DNA of 64,000 bases from Chloroflexota bacterium (GCA_026708115.1 JAPOVL010000035.1:1-64000); one strand, 5' to 3'. Shown: positions 34,018 through 43,194, counted from the stretch's first letter. A program made the numbers and translations. Notes: generated by a model not told the origin, from the letters alone.

Positions 34018-35477
34018 AAGCGCTCCAGCTCAAAGTCGACTTCAAAGCGGCGCTTCATGGGCAAGCGAACATTGCTCACCTGCCAAGCGCCAAGACCGGA
34101 TAAATGCCGGACTTGATCATTCAATCCGCGGCTCACAAGTTCGATCATTGCTGCCTCGGTCTTATCATCGTAGCGGGGCATGTCGGCGTTCATGGTCGGG
34201 CGCACCTGATGCATAAAGCAGAAATCCTCTGCAAAACGATGCGTCAAGAATCGCAGCGCCGCTTCTTCATTGAATTCACCCAGTTGCGCAATGCCCTGCG
34301 CAAGAGCAACGCCGATAGTATTGCCCGCGGTATTCCAACCGCCGTAGGCTGCTAGATCCCGGAGCCGAATCTTCTGCTGCAGCGCCTTGACCAACACCGG
34401 GTCGCTGCCGTTGGGATACGCCAGGTCACAAACAATGACGCGGCGTCCTTCATTAATCCAGCAGCCGATCTGCTCAGCAAAGTCTACAAGAGCGCCTTCC
34501 CGATAGTTTCGATCACGCTCTGCTCGATCAGGCTGGAAGAATGATCGCGCGCTCGGCGCGGGTGGGTTGACGACTACGATCATTTCGGCAGCATCTACGT
34601 CGTCAACCTGCGTGCCGCCAACGGCGTGGATCTGCCGCTCCAAGGTCAAGCATACCGGTCCGTCCTCAAAAGGCGCGGTCCGCTCTTTATCCGCCTCGAT
34701 TGCATAATGCGTATAAAAGCGCGGCGTTTCGTCGAAAAAATCGACAAACGCGCGCGCCAGCAGCGCTGACGCGACCTCATCCGCGCCCGGGTACACGAGC
34801 AAGCGTTCGTCCCCGCCGCGCCGATCTATCCACTCCTGAATCCAGACTTTTTCGCGCGTGCCAAAACCATACTCGCTCGTATCGTCAGAGCTGATCACCA
34901 AGAGGTCAAAGACGTCCTCTGCCAACAAATCCAGAACGGCCAGATTAACGATATGATTGCGCAGTCGTCGGCGAAGAACATCTAGCAAATGACGTTCGTT
35001 TACCTGCTCTCGCTGCGGCGCGGGTCCATCTGCCCAACGGCGCGCGTCATAGGCCTGAGAATAGCGATAGATCTGCGGACCCGATTCGCTCCAATAATCT
35101 GGCTCGGCGACGCTGTCGGAATTGCCGGAAATACGCGTGATGAGATTGAAGCCATAGATACGCAGCTGAGGATGCCCCCGCTTCAACTCGCGCAGAATCT
35201 CCAGGCGGCTCAGGAGCGCGACCGTCGCGTCGTCGCTGATGCGTGACGCTATCAAGCCGCCGTAGGCCAGCATCTCAATCGACACGACCAATGCATCAAG
35301 GTCGCTCGCGTTCTCGCGCAACCAGCCGGCGATCGCCAAGCAATCGCCGGGTACACGAAATCGACTCAGCGCCGTGGCCGGCGGCAACAGCAGTTCCACT
35401 CCAGCAATGTCGCCAATCATTTGCGGATAGCGCGCGCAGGCTGGGCGCTCGTCTAGCGGGATCAGGCCGAGCTTCAT
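34014..35477 (-). CDS. DUF4127 family protein
   Basis: A 487-residue protein opening MKLGLIPLDERPACARYPQM, the hallmark of DUF4127, whose function is not established. Other recognisable stretches are 'MLAYGGLIASR', 'LLVISSDDTSEYGFGTREK' and 'VYPGADEVASALLAR', the latter two being rich in acidic and histidine-free loops. The ATG at 35477 overlaps the ROK kinase stop (ATGA), and its own stop overlaps NanE, so the three proteins are tightly co-translated. This ties DUF4127 to amino-sugar metabolism here, possibly as a hydrolase or phosphate-sugar enzyme; that is speculation. Confidence 0.8.
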   Translation of the reverse strand: MKLGLIPLDERPACARYPQMIGDIAGVELLLPPATALSRFRVPGDCLAIAGWLRENASDLDALVVSIEMLAYGGLIASRISDDATVALLSRLEILRELKRGHPQLRIYGFNLITRISGNSDSVAEPDYWSESGPQIYRYSQAYDARRWADGPAPQREQVNERHLLDVLRRRLRNHIVNLAVLDLLAEDVFDLLVISSDDTSEYGFGTREKVWIQEWIDRRGGDERLLVYPGADEVASALLARAFVDFFDETPRFYTHYAIEADKERTAPFEDGPVCLTLERQIHAVGGTQVDDVDAAEMIVVVNPPAPSARSFFQPDRAERDRNYREGALVDFAEQIGCWINEGRRVIVCDLAYPNGSDPVLVKALQQKIRLRDLAAYGGWNTAGNTIGVALAQGIAQLGEFNEEAALRFLTHRFAEDFCFMHQVRPTMNADMPRYDDKTEAAMIELVSRGLNDQVRHLSGLGAWQVSNVRLPMKRRFEVDFELERL

Positions 35478-36382
35478 GACGTCGTTTTGTCCCAAGCCAG
35501 CATGGCCGCACCCAGCAGCACCGCTTCGGCGCCCAGCTTTGCTGGCAGTATCGGCGTCGAGCGCAAAAGCGACGGCACACTTTCACGAAAGGCCGCTTCC
35601 AACGCATCCCACCAAAGCGCGCCGATTTGTGAAACGCCGCCACCGAGCACCAGCGCTGCCGGATTGATCGCCGCGACGAATCCGCCCAGTATGATGCCAA
35701 GTTGCCGCGCTTTCTCTTTAATGATCTGCGCCGCGACAAGCTCGCCCGCATAGGCGCGGCGAGTGATTTCAGTAAGAGGAATGCGATCTTTCGCTCCCAT
35801 GGATGCCTGGTAGGCGCGTTCAATGCCGGGACCGGAAACAAATTGGTCAAGAATGATCGGTTTATCCCCTTCCCAGCCAACCACCAGATAACCAATTTCG
35901 CCGGCGCTGTAGTTCGGCCCGCGCCAAATCTCGCCATCGAGGATGATGCCACCGCCGATGCCGGTTCCAACCGTGACACAGAGTAAGGACGCATAGTCCC
36001 GGCCCGCGCCCATTTTTGCTTCGCCGTATGACAGGGCACGCGCGTCGTTCTCGGCCAGCACGGGAAGGCCGTCGCCAATTTCGAGCGCGGACAAAGGCGC
36101 GCCGGTCCAGCCGGGCAGGTTGTCATTGGCGTGGATCACTTGTCCGCTCTTGCTGTCAACTATGCCAGCGCTGCCGATCCCGATGGCGACGATCTCGCCC
36201 CGGAAGCCGGCGATCAACTCATTACATAGCTGCGTAACTTCAGACAGGATCACTGACGGCGTAGAAGGCGTAGCGACTGAGCGCGTCTGCAAGATCTCGC
36301 CTTTTGGCGTGACCAAACCTGCGCTGATCTTGCTGCCGCCGATATCGACGCCGACGACGCACGCGGAAACCCAGTCGCTCAC
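35474..36382 (-). CDS. ROK-family sugar kinase
   Basis: A 302-residue ROK protein without an HTH, hence a kinase rather than a repressor. The ATP phosphate motif VGVDIGGSKISAGLV, the catalytic aspartate in LAENDARALSYGE and the VTVGTGIGGGIILDG loop are all present. The zinc site of most ROK kinases (GH, then CxCGxxGC) is absent: the region reads SAGEIGYLVVGWEGDKPI with no cysteines. GTG start. Located directly before DUF4127 and NanE, an N-acetylmannosamine kinase is the best guess. Confidence 0.85.
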   Translation of the reverse strand: MSDWVSACVVGVDIGGSKISAGLVTPKGEILQTRSVATPSTPSVILSEVTQLCNELIAGFRGEIVAIGIGSAGIVDSKSGQVIHANDNLPGWTGAPLSALEIGDGLPVLAENDARALSYGEAKMGAGRDYASLLCVTVGTGIGGGIILDGEIWRGPNYSAGEIGYLVVGWEGDKPIILDQFVSGPGIERAYQASMGAKDRIPLTEITRRAYAGELVAAQIIKEKARQLGIILGGFVAAINPAALVLGGGVSQIGALWWDALEAAFRESVPSLLRSTPILPAKLGAEAVLLGAAMLAWDKTTS

Positions 36383-36397
36383 CTATGACCTTGCCAG

Positions 36398-37189
36398 CTA
36401 TGTTAGTTTCAACAATTCTTCGTCGCCACGGCGTTCACGATACCCTTTAACGATCAAGCCGGGGCGTCCATTGCTCTGACCAGCCAGCTGATCGTTATGC
36501 GGATCGCGATAACCCATACGCACCATTCGGCGAGGCTCTGTGGTCTGGTTGATGTACGAGCCATGAATGCAGTAGATGTGGAACACGACTACGTCGCCGC
36601 GCTTGGCCGGCACGGGCACGGTGTCTTCCAGTTTGTAGTCGTTCGTATTGAGGTGCGGCGAGCAGGCTGTACCATCCGGGTTTTTCAGAATATGCGGCAG
36701 CTTCCCCCTTTTATGAGAACCAGTCAGGAAGCGGATCTCGCCGTTTTCGTGGAAAGTGTCGTCCAGGTGCACCAGCGTATCAATAAATCGTCCATCGGTA
36801 TGTTCATAGAAAGGAGAGTCCTGATGCATAGGGAAGGGATGACCAGTCTGTGGCGGCTTGATGTGCATGGTTGTGTGGTGCAATTCGACGCTGGAATCCA
36901 AAAGTTGGGAAAGCGCCGTCGCCAGCTTGACATTGGTGACTGCCCGCATCCAGGCGTCTGAATAAAGGTGCAGGTCGTGCATAGCGGTCAGTTTGACCTG
37001 TTTTTCTACTTCTTCGTCCAAATAGACTTCGCGCCAGGGACCAGACCAGCCCGGGCTGGTCAAAGCCCAGTCTTCGATCAAGCGGTCGAGGCTATCCGAC
37101 ATTTCACTGATTTCGTCTTCAGAGTAGACTTGCGGGATTCGCAGAAATCCATTCCCGTGAAAGTAATCAATCTGTTCTTGACTTAACAT
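36398..37189 (-). CDS. Phytanoyl-CoA dioxygenase (PhyH) family protein
   Basis: A 263-residue Fe(II)/2-oxoglutarate dioxygenase. The iron ligands are visible as His and Asp in FPMHQDSPFY and the distal His in IYCIHGSYINQ; the 2-oxoglutarate-binding arginine is probably in TTEPRRMVRMGY. GGAG lies 5 nt before ATG 37189 (a GTG directly upstream is also in frame). It is the first gene of the kinase-DUF4127-NanE cluster, 15 nt before the kinase, so it may oxidise or demethylate the same substrate before phosphorylation. Confidence 0.85.
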   Translation of the reverse strand: MLSQEQIDYFHGNGFLRIPQVYSEDEISEMSDSLDRLIEDWALTSPGWSGPWREVYLDEEVEKQVKLTAMHDLHLYSDAWMRAVTNVKLATALSQLLDSSVELHHTTMHIKPPQTGHPFPMHQDSPFYEHTDGRFIDTLVHLDDTFHENGEIRFLTGSHKRGKLPHILKNPDGTACSPHLNTNDYKLEDTVPVPAKRGDVVVFHIYCIHGSYINQTTEPRRMVRMGYRDPHNDQLAGQSNGRPGLIVKGYRERRGDEELLKLT

Positions 37190-37350
37190 CACAACTCCCT
37201 CTACAGCTAGCCAGAAACGCTTTCAAATCCGCGTCGCTTAGACCATGACTTGATACGGACGCAGGAAAAGTTTAACCCCATTGCTGGCGGTGTCAAGCTT
37301 TTGCCCCTGCTCGTTTTATAGATCGCATTCAATAGTTTTTGGAATAAAGT

Positions 37351-37380
37351 CGCCCCTCCGCGAAAGATCGCGGCGGGGCG
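37351..37380. repeat. REP-like hairpin
   Basis: A 12-bp stem (CGCCCCTCCGCG, one mismatch) with a 6-nt loop in the gap between the PhyH-type gene and the end of the Dpp operon. The GGGGCG core relates it to the hairpins at 3329 and 12094. Confidence 0.5.
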
Positions 37381-37423
37381 CCCCCATCAGATAATATTAT
37401 CCACGACGGCTGTCATGCGCTGT

Positions 37424-39949
37424 CTAGTCATCCGCGCTTTCAACCGTCAGTTGATACTCGGCATCGCCAACCAAACCGTAGCGGTCGACCTGCGCAGTAC
37501 CGACGACAATGCTGTATGTCCCGGACCTCAATGTGAGCGGCGCGTTGTAGCTGCGTCTGGGACGGACGCCTGGATCGCCCAGGGCAGCCAGAAAGTTGCC
37601 GTCCGGATCGTAGATCGTGCCATAGGGCGAATTGAGATTGCTGCCGCTCAAGCCGCCGCCGCCGGTGCGAATCTTTATTGACACCGTCTGTCCGTCACCC
37701 GCTTCATAGCGCCAAACGTGCTTCTCGTCGGCGTCGTGGATTTCGTCCAAGCTCACCTCGTCGAGTGTCAACGCGCCTTTGTCCGTCGCGCCTTCGGGAG
37801 CCAAAACGAAGTCTGGAACCGGAGCGGGCGTCGATACGGGAACCGACTCGACCTCCGCTGTCACAGTCGCTTGCGGCGCCGGCTCGTCGCCCTCGACGGT
37901 CACTTGATATTCGGCATCGCCAACCAGCCCGTAGCGATTGACCTCTGCCGTCCCGACAACGATGGTATAACTTCCGGCCATCGTTATGAATTCCGCGCTA
38001 TAGCTGCGTCTGGGGCGGACGGCCGGATCGCCCAGCGCCGCTACGGGACTGCCATCCGGTCCATAGATCGTGCCATAAGGCGAGTTGAGGTTGCTGCCGC
38101 TCAAGCCGCCGCCACCGGTACGGATCTTGACATTCACTGCCTGCCCGGCAAGCGCTTCAAAGCTGTAACTATGCCGGTCATCGGCGCCCGTGATTTCGTC
38201 CTCCACTGTCACGTTCAGCGTCAGCGCCCCTTTCTCGGTGGCGCCCTCCGCGCTTATGAAGAAGTCCGGCAAATCCAACTCGGGCAGCGGTGTCGGCTCC
38301 GGTTCTTCGCCCTCCACGGTCAACTGGTATTCGGCATCGCCAACCAACCCATAGCGGTTCACCTCCGCCGTGCCAACGACGATGGTGTAGATTCCCGCTG
38401 CGGCGATGACGTCCGCGCTATAGCTGCGTCTGGGGCGGACAGCCGGATCGCCCAGCGCAGCCACAAATTCGCCGCTCGGTCCGTAAATCGTGCCATAGGG
38501 CGAGTTGAGGTTGCTGCCGCTCAAGCCACCGCCACCCGTGCGAATCTTGATCGTTAATTCTTGCCCGGCGGATGCGTCAAAGCTGTAGCTATGTACGTCA
38601 TCGGCACCGCTGATTTCATCTCTCAAGGTCACATTCAGCGCCAGCGCGCCCTTGTCCGTCGCGCCATCCGCCAGTACCCGGAATACCACCGCCTCTTCAT
38701 CGTCGGCAGCCGGCGCGGCCGCTTGTGACGTGGGCTCGTCAGGGGCCTCCGTTGCTGTGGCGGGTATCGCCGTGACCTGCACGATAACTTCTTGAACAAT
38801 CGTCTCCGGTTCTTGATTCGACCCAATCAGTAAACCAATCGCAAAGGCAAGAACTACCAGTGCGGCTGCTGCTACCAGAGGCAAGCGCGCGCGGCTGGGC
38901 GCGGCAATGGCGTCGCTGATCGGCCGGTTTACCAAAATAGGCGGCTCAATCGGCGCGATTTCATTCTCTTCGTACAAGTAGCAGGCGGCTTCGTGCTTTG
39001 GCTTGTCCATCTTGAAAAGCGGCGGCTGCTCGTCCAGGCATTTGTCCATACGATGTGGACAACGCGGATAATATCGGCAGCCCTTCGATGCAGCCGTACG
39101 CATCTCTTCTTCGCTCGGCAGTGAAATATTGACATCCCATTTATCGGTGGGGTCGGGCACGGGTACCGAATCGATCAAGAGTTGTACATAAGGGTGCTGC
39201 GGCGCGTCGATGACATCCATGGCGCTGCCGCGTTCCGCTGTCGTGCCCTGATACAGCATGTAGATCTGGTCGCCAATTTGGTAGGCCGTGCTCAAGTCGT
39301 GCGTGATATAGAGGAAAGAGATATTGTGATCGTCGCGCAGGCGCAGCATGGCATCCAGAATGGAGGCGCGCAGCGAGGCATCCACCATGGAGACAGGTTC
39401 GTCAGCCACGATCAGGCGCGGCTTGATCATATATGCGCGCGCCATCATGATGCGCTGCCGCTGTCCGCCGCTCAACTGGTGCGGATATTTGCGCAACACG
39501 TCCTCGCCGTACAAGCCCACAACGTTTAGCCCGGCTTCCACCATATCGCGATATTCGCTCTGATTGTCCGACAGACTGAAATGCTTGTTGACGAGATCAA
39601 AAACGTGGTCGATGCGATAAAAAGGATTGTAGACCCCAAAGGGATCTTGGAAGACGGCCTGCACGTTGCGGCGGTATTCTTTCAGTTGCTCGTTGGTCAT
39701 GTCGGTGATGTCTTCACCGTCGAAGATAATCTTGCCCGAGCTGAGCTTGATAAAACCAAGCACCAGATTCGCCAGCGTGGTCTTGCCGCTGCCGCTTTCG
39801 CCAGCGATGGTGGTGATAGTCGCCGGGGATTCGGCAATGGTCATATTAAAATTGTCGAGTGCGACAACTGATTTCTTGCTGCCGCCTATGAATCCGCCCG
39901 ACGAATAGATCTTGGTAGCATCACGAATTTGCAATAGCGGCGAAGGCAT
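37424..39949 (-). CDS. DppF-type ABC ATPase fused to a membrane helix and three extracytoplasmic beta repeats
   Basis: An 841-residue fusion. Residues 1-340 are a complete DppF-type ATPase: Walker A GESGSGKTT, signature LSGGQRQRIMMARAY, Walker B LIVADEP, and the C-terminal GCRYYPRC cysteine motif. One membrane helix follows at about 355-376 (LPLVAAAALVVLAFAIGLLI), with arginines on its N-side, then a Thr/Ala/Pro linker. Three repeats of about 115 residues (about 424-544, 560-686, 711-841) resemble pre-peptidase C-terminal (PPC)-type beta domains and share the core RTGGGGLSGSNLNSPYGTIY. By the positive-inside rule the repeats lie outside. GAGGAGG precedes ATG 39949; the start overlaps the upstream ATPase gene by 29 nt. 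The rest of the importer is encoded up to 44997. Confidence 0.88.
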   Translation of the reverse strand: MPSPLLQIRDATKIYSSGGFIGGSKKSVVALDNFNMTIAESPATITTIAGESGSGKTTLANLVLGFIKLSSGKIIFDGEDITDMTNEQLKEYRRNVQAVFQDPFGVYNPFYRIDHVFDLVNKHFSLSDNQSEYRDMVEAGLNVVGLYGEDVLRKYPHQLSGGQRQRIMMARAYMIKPRLIVADEPVSMVDASLRASILDAMLRLRDDHNISFLYITHDLSTAYQIGDQIYMLYQGTTAERGSAMDVIDAPQHPYVQLLIDSVPVPDPTDKWDVNISLPSEEEMRTAASKGCRYYPRCPHRMDKCLDEQPPLFKMDKPKHEAACYLYEENEIAPIEPPILVNRPISDAIAAPSRARLPLVAAAALVVLAFAIGLLIGSNQEPETIVQEVIVQVTAIPATATEAPDEPTSQAAAPAADDEEAVVFRVLADGATDKGALALNVTLRDEISGADDVHSYSFDASAGQELTIKIRTGGGGLSGSNLNSPYGTIYGPSGEFVAALGDPAVRPRRSYSADVIAAAGIYTIVVGTAEVNRYGLVGDAEYQLTVEGEEPEPTPLPELDLPDFFISAEGATEKGALTLNVTVEDEITGADDRHSYSFEALAGQAVNVKIRTGGGGLSGSNLNSPYGTIYGPDGSPVAALGDPAVRPRRSYSAEFITMAGSYTIVVGTAEVNRYGLVGDAEYQVTVEGDEPAPQATVTAEVESVPVSTPAPVPDFVLAPEGATDKGALTLDEVSLDEIHDADEKHVWRYEAGDGQTVSIKIRTGGGGLSGSNLNSPYGTIYDPDGNFLAALGDPGVRPRRSYNAPLTLRSGTYSIVVGTAQVDRYGLVGDAEYQLTVESADD
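37427..38676 (-). repeat. Three in-frame coding repeats
   Basis: Three tandem units at about 38676-38316, 38270-37890 and 37815-37427 encode the beta domains of the fusion protein. Nucleotide identity is high in the central part (for example TAGCTGCGTCTGGGGCGGAC recurs) and low in the linkers, pointing to duplication with selection or gene conversion on the core. Confidence 0.85.
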
Positions 39950-41075
39950 TGGACCTCCTCTCTTCGAATTGCTCGTCGAACAAGTGACAAGCAACTTCGT
40001 GCTTTTCTTCTACGATAATCTGCGGCGGTTCCTCCAGGGCGCAATGCTCCCAGGCGAAGGGGCAGCGCAACCGGAAGATGCAGCCCGAGGGTGGATTGCG
40101 CGGATCATGCGTGATGCCTTCGGTGATCTTGAGCGGTTTGCGCTCTTTGATCGAGGGGATGGAATCAATGAGCAGTTGCGTATAGGGATGCAGCGGATTG
40201 GCGTAAACGTTTTCTACCGGCGCGATCTCGACCATTTTGCCGGCGTACATCACCGCGATGCGATCAACGATCTGCGCCAGCAAGCCCATATCGTGGCCGA
40301 TGACGATCAGGGAAACGCCGATCTCGTCTTTCACCTCCACCAGAGTTTGCGCCACGATCCGCTGCACCACTACATCCAACGCGCTCGTCGCCTCGTCGGC
40401 GATGACAACCGTAGGATGCAGCGCCACGCCCATAGCGATGCAAACGCGCTGCTTCATGCCGCCGCTCAGTTCGTGGGGGTACATATTGTAGATGCGGTTC
40501 GGCAAGCCGACCTGTTGAAATAGGTCAAATATACGTTCTTTGAGCGGCTCGTAACGCAAGAGCAGGGTCAAGTTCCGTTGCCATTCGCCAAGGTATTTTC
40601 TGAGCGGCTCTTTTCGACTTGGCCGCCGGATCTTTCGCAAGAATGCTATGAGGCGATCTTTGAACGGTTCATAATTCGCTTTGCCTTCGTGCGATTCAAT
40701 GACGTCGATGATTTGGTTCTTGACGCGCATGGTCGGGTTGAGCGAATTCATAGCGCCTTGCGGTATCAGGGACAGGCCAGTCCAGCGGAACTTGCGCAAT
40801 TCCTCTTCGGTCAGGTCCAGCACCTCGGTGCCTTCGACCTCGATGCTGCCATGCACGATGTAACCGGGCGGTTGCACCAACTGCAAGATGCCATAGGCGG
40901 TGGTCGACTTACCGCAGCCGGACTCGCCGACTAAGCCCAATGTCTCGCCCTCGTACAACTTGAAGCTAATATCGCTGACAGCGATGACATCGCCCTGCGG
41001 CGTCGCATAATGAATGCGCAGGTTGTCTACATTGAGGACTATGCGGTCGCTGCCGGAATTATTCTGCTCGGACAT
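39921..41075 (-). CDS. ABC transporter ATP-binding protein, DppD type, with helical insertion
   Basis: A 384-residue ATPase: Walker [10 protein letters not shown] (50-58), Q-loop SLIPQGAMNSLNP, signature LSGGMKQR (203-210), Walker B VVIADEATSALD and C-terminal GCIFRLRC cysteines. Between the Q-loop and the signature lie about 45-50 extra residues (about 131-180), highly charged and apparently helical, containing an internal near-repeat: NYEPFKDRLIAFL and RYEPLKERIFDLF. This is the subdomain that contacts the permeases. It partners the fusion ATPase that overlaps its 3' end. Confidence 0.9.
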   Translation of the reverse strand: MSEQNNSGSDRIVLNVDNLRIHYATPQGDVIAVSDISFKLYEGETLGLVGESGCGKSTTAYGILQLVQPPGYIVHGSIEVEGTEVLDLTEEELRKFRWTGLSLIPQGAMNSLNPTMRVKNQIIDVIESHEGKANYEPFKDRLIAFLRKIRRPSRKEPLRKYLGEWQRNLTLLLRYEPLKERIFDLFQQVGLPNRIYNMYPHELSGGMKQRVCIAMGVALHPTVVIADEATSALDVVVQRIVAQTLVEVKDEIGVSLIVIGHDMGLLAQIVDRIAVMYAGKMVEIAPVENVYANPLHPYTQLLIDSIPSIKERKPLKITEGITHDPRNPPSGCIFRLRCPFAWEHCALEEPPQIIVEEKHEVACHLFDEQFEERRSNAFAAIANS

Positions 41076-41096
41076 ACGGTATTGTTCCTTCCGGCC

Positions 41097-42047
41097 CTAG
41101 TTCGCTTTGCGCAGGCGCGGGTTGGCTATTTCGTCCAGGCCCAGGTTAATCAGCAAGAGCGCGATGAAGACAATGGCCAGGATCACGGTCGGGATGCCCC
41201 ACCACCACCACATATGGCGCAGCAAAGCAGCCGCTTCAATTGAGAAGAAAATCGCGACTCCAAGCGAGGGAATCCGCTGCGGACCGAAGCCAAGCACTTC
41301 CAGCCCCACCGCGGAGATGATCGCGCCGGTCATGTTGCCGATGTAACTCGCCGCCAGGTATGGCAGCAAGTTCGGCATGATTTCCTTGAACATAATATCG
41401 CGCACCGGTACGCCGGAGAGCCGCGCCATTTGCACATAACCGCTCTCGCGCATACTGAGGACCTGCGCGCGGATATAGCGGGTCGGCGTCGCCCAGGCGA
41501 ACATGGAAATCAGCAGGGCCATCGTAACCAGGTCCACACTGCCCAAGACCGATTGGATCACGATCAAGACCAGCAGCGAGGGTATCGTAATGGTGATGTC
41601 GGTGGCTAATCGAATCATATCATCGATCCAACCGCCGAGAAAACCAGCCAGAAACCCCAGGAAAATGCCCACGAGCATACCAACCGATGCAGCGATCGCG
41701 CCAACGCCAAGCGTGCGCGGTGTGCCGACTATCAGGAGCGCCAGCATATCGCGACCGCTGTTTTCCGTACCCAGAGGATGTTCCGGGACACCGACCAGAA
41801 TCGTGTTCTTGCCCTTTTGATACTCCATTCCATAGGGCGGCAAATTCAGCGGCGCGCTCGCGTTAAGCGCCAGGCTGGTATCCCAAAATGTGTTGCCAAG
41901 GAAGATCAGGAAAAAGATGATGCCAAGGATCGACACACCCGCGAGAAACTTCCAATTGAGCCAGGGATTGTCAAAACGGTTGAAAGCGCCGGCTTTTTTG
42001 GTGCCGCCGGCGACGACCGCAGTCTTGGTCTTTGCTTCTGCAGCCAT
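41097..42047 (-). CDS. ABC transporter permease, DppC type
   Basis: A 316-residue permease. After a polar N-terminus and helix FLAGVSILGIIFFLIFLGN it has the family's HPLGTENSGRDMLALLIVGT segment, and the EAA loop MARLSGVPVRDIMFKEIMP. It starts two bases after the stop of the DppB-type gene and precedes the DppD-type ATPase gene by 21 nt. With DppB it forms the pore of the second peptide/oligosaccharide importer. Confidence 0.92.
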   Translation of the reverse strand: MAAEAKTKTAVVAGGTKKAGAFNRFDNPWLNWKFLAGVSILGIIFFLIFLGNTFWDTSLALNASAPLNLPPYGMEYQKGKNTILVGVPEHPLGTENSGRDMLALLIVGTPRTLGVGAIAASVGMLVGIFLGFLAGFLGGWIDDMIRLATDITITIPSLLVLIVIQSVLGSVDLVTMALLISMFAWATPTRYIRAQVLSMRESGYVQMARLSGVPVRDIMFKEIMPNLLPYLAASYIGNMTGAIISAVGLEVLGFGPQRIPSLGVAIFFSIEAAALLRHMWWWWGIPTVILAIVFIALLLINLGLDEIANPRLRKAN

Positions 42048-42049
42048 CG

Positions 42050-43063
42050 CTATTTCCCTTCCAGGCTAATGCGCGGGTCGATAAGCGGGTAGCTCAAGTC
42101 AATGATCAAGACCGCCAGGGCGCTGGTGACGATCAAAATGAATGAGGTGCCTTGAATCAGATTGAAGTCTTGTTCGCGAATCGCGGTGAAGATTAAAGTA
42201 CCCATACCGTTGTAATTAAAAATGACCTCCACCAGAACAGAGCCGCCCACCAGCGTACCGATAGACACGGCCAAAGCCGTCATCTGCGGCAGGATCGCAT
42301 TGCGAATCATATAGCGGTACAAGACATAAAAGGGCTTCAAGCCCTTTGCTTGTGCCAGGATCATGTAATCTTCGCCTTCGATCGTCACCATCATCCCCCG
42401 CATGCCAAGCGCCCAATAACCAAATGTCACCAGCACGATCGCCATGGCCGGCAAGAAACCGTGATGGAGTACGCTGCCTATGAACTTGAGCGTAAACTCA
42501 GGTTCTCGAAAGGAGTGGTGATAGGCGTATGCCTGGGGGAATATGTCTAGCAAAAAGCCGAATATGTAGACTAGCAACAACCCCGCTAATAAGGGCGGGA
42601 TGGACGTGAAGATCATCGACATGGGAATCAAGACTTTGACTAGCTTCGGCGTCTTGGTCCATGCCAGCAGAGCGCCAAAGAGATTGCCTACGGTGAAGAA
42701 GATCAATGTCGCTATCCCTACCAGGCCAATCGTCCAAGGCAACGCGCGCGACACCAACTGAGAAACCGGCGAGGGAAATCTGGCCATGGCCAAACCAAGG
42801 TCGAAGCGCAGTAGATTGCCCATATAACGAAGATATTGCACGTAAACCGGATCGTTTAACCCGAAGCGTTCTTTCCAGCCTTCAATGATCAGATCCGCGT
42901 TTTCCACAAAACCGGCCTGCTGCGACATGCGCGCTACCATCGCGGTGATGGGATCGCCCGGCGCCAGGCGCGGAATAATAAAGATCAATGTCGCCGCTAC
43001 CCACAAGGTCAGGAAAAAGACCAACAGTCGGCGCACAATATAGTTGAGCGATAGGCTTCCCAT
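42050..43063 (-). CDS. ABC transporter permease, DppB type
   Basis: A 337-residue permease: N-terminal helix IVRRLLVFFLTLWVAATLIF, the 'LAPGDPITAMVARMS' periplasmic segment, 'RFGLNDPVYVQYLRYMGN', and the cytoplasmic EAA-type loop MILAQAKGLKPFYVLYRYM. It lies 176 nt after the binding-protein gene, the gap holding a perfect 32-bp palindrome. Confidence 0.92.
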   Translation of the reverse strand: MGSLSLNYIVRRLLVFFLTLWVAATLIFIIPRLAPGDPITAMVARMSQQAGFVENADLIIEGWKERFGLNDPVYVQYLRYMGNLLRFDLGLAMARFPSPVSQLVSRALPWTIGLVGIATLIFFTVGNLFGALLAWTKTPKLVKVLIPMSMIFTSIPPLLAGLLLVYIFGFLLDIFPQAYAYHHSFREPEFTLKFIGSVLHHGFLPAMAIVLVTFGYWALGMRGMMVTIEGEDYMILAQAKGLKPFYVLYRYMIRNAILPQMTALAVSIGTLVGGSVLVEVIFNYNGMGTLIFTAIREQDFNLIQGTSFILIVTSALAVLIIDLSYPLIDPRISLEGK

Positions 43064-43194
43064 TTAGAAGCTTCTTTCTCCTAAACCATCGATCGTGGTG
43101 TATGCACCGTAAAAGAAAACTCTATCAAGATTCTTAAGCAATCTTCATCTAAGTAGGGCGGCTCCGAAATGGCCAACTACAGTGCGCAGGTAGA

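Noticed and set aside
37427..38676. CRISPR-like or satellite repeat
   Set aside because: The repeat units are about 380-410 bp, in frame and encode protein domains; there are no short direct repeats with unique spacers.
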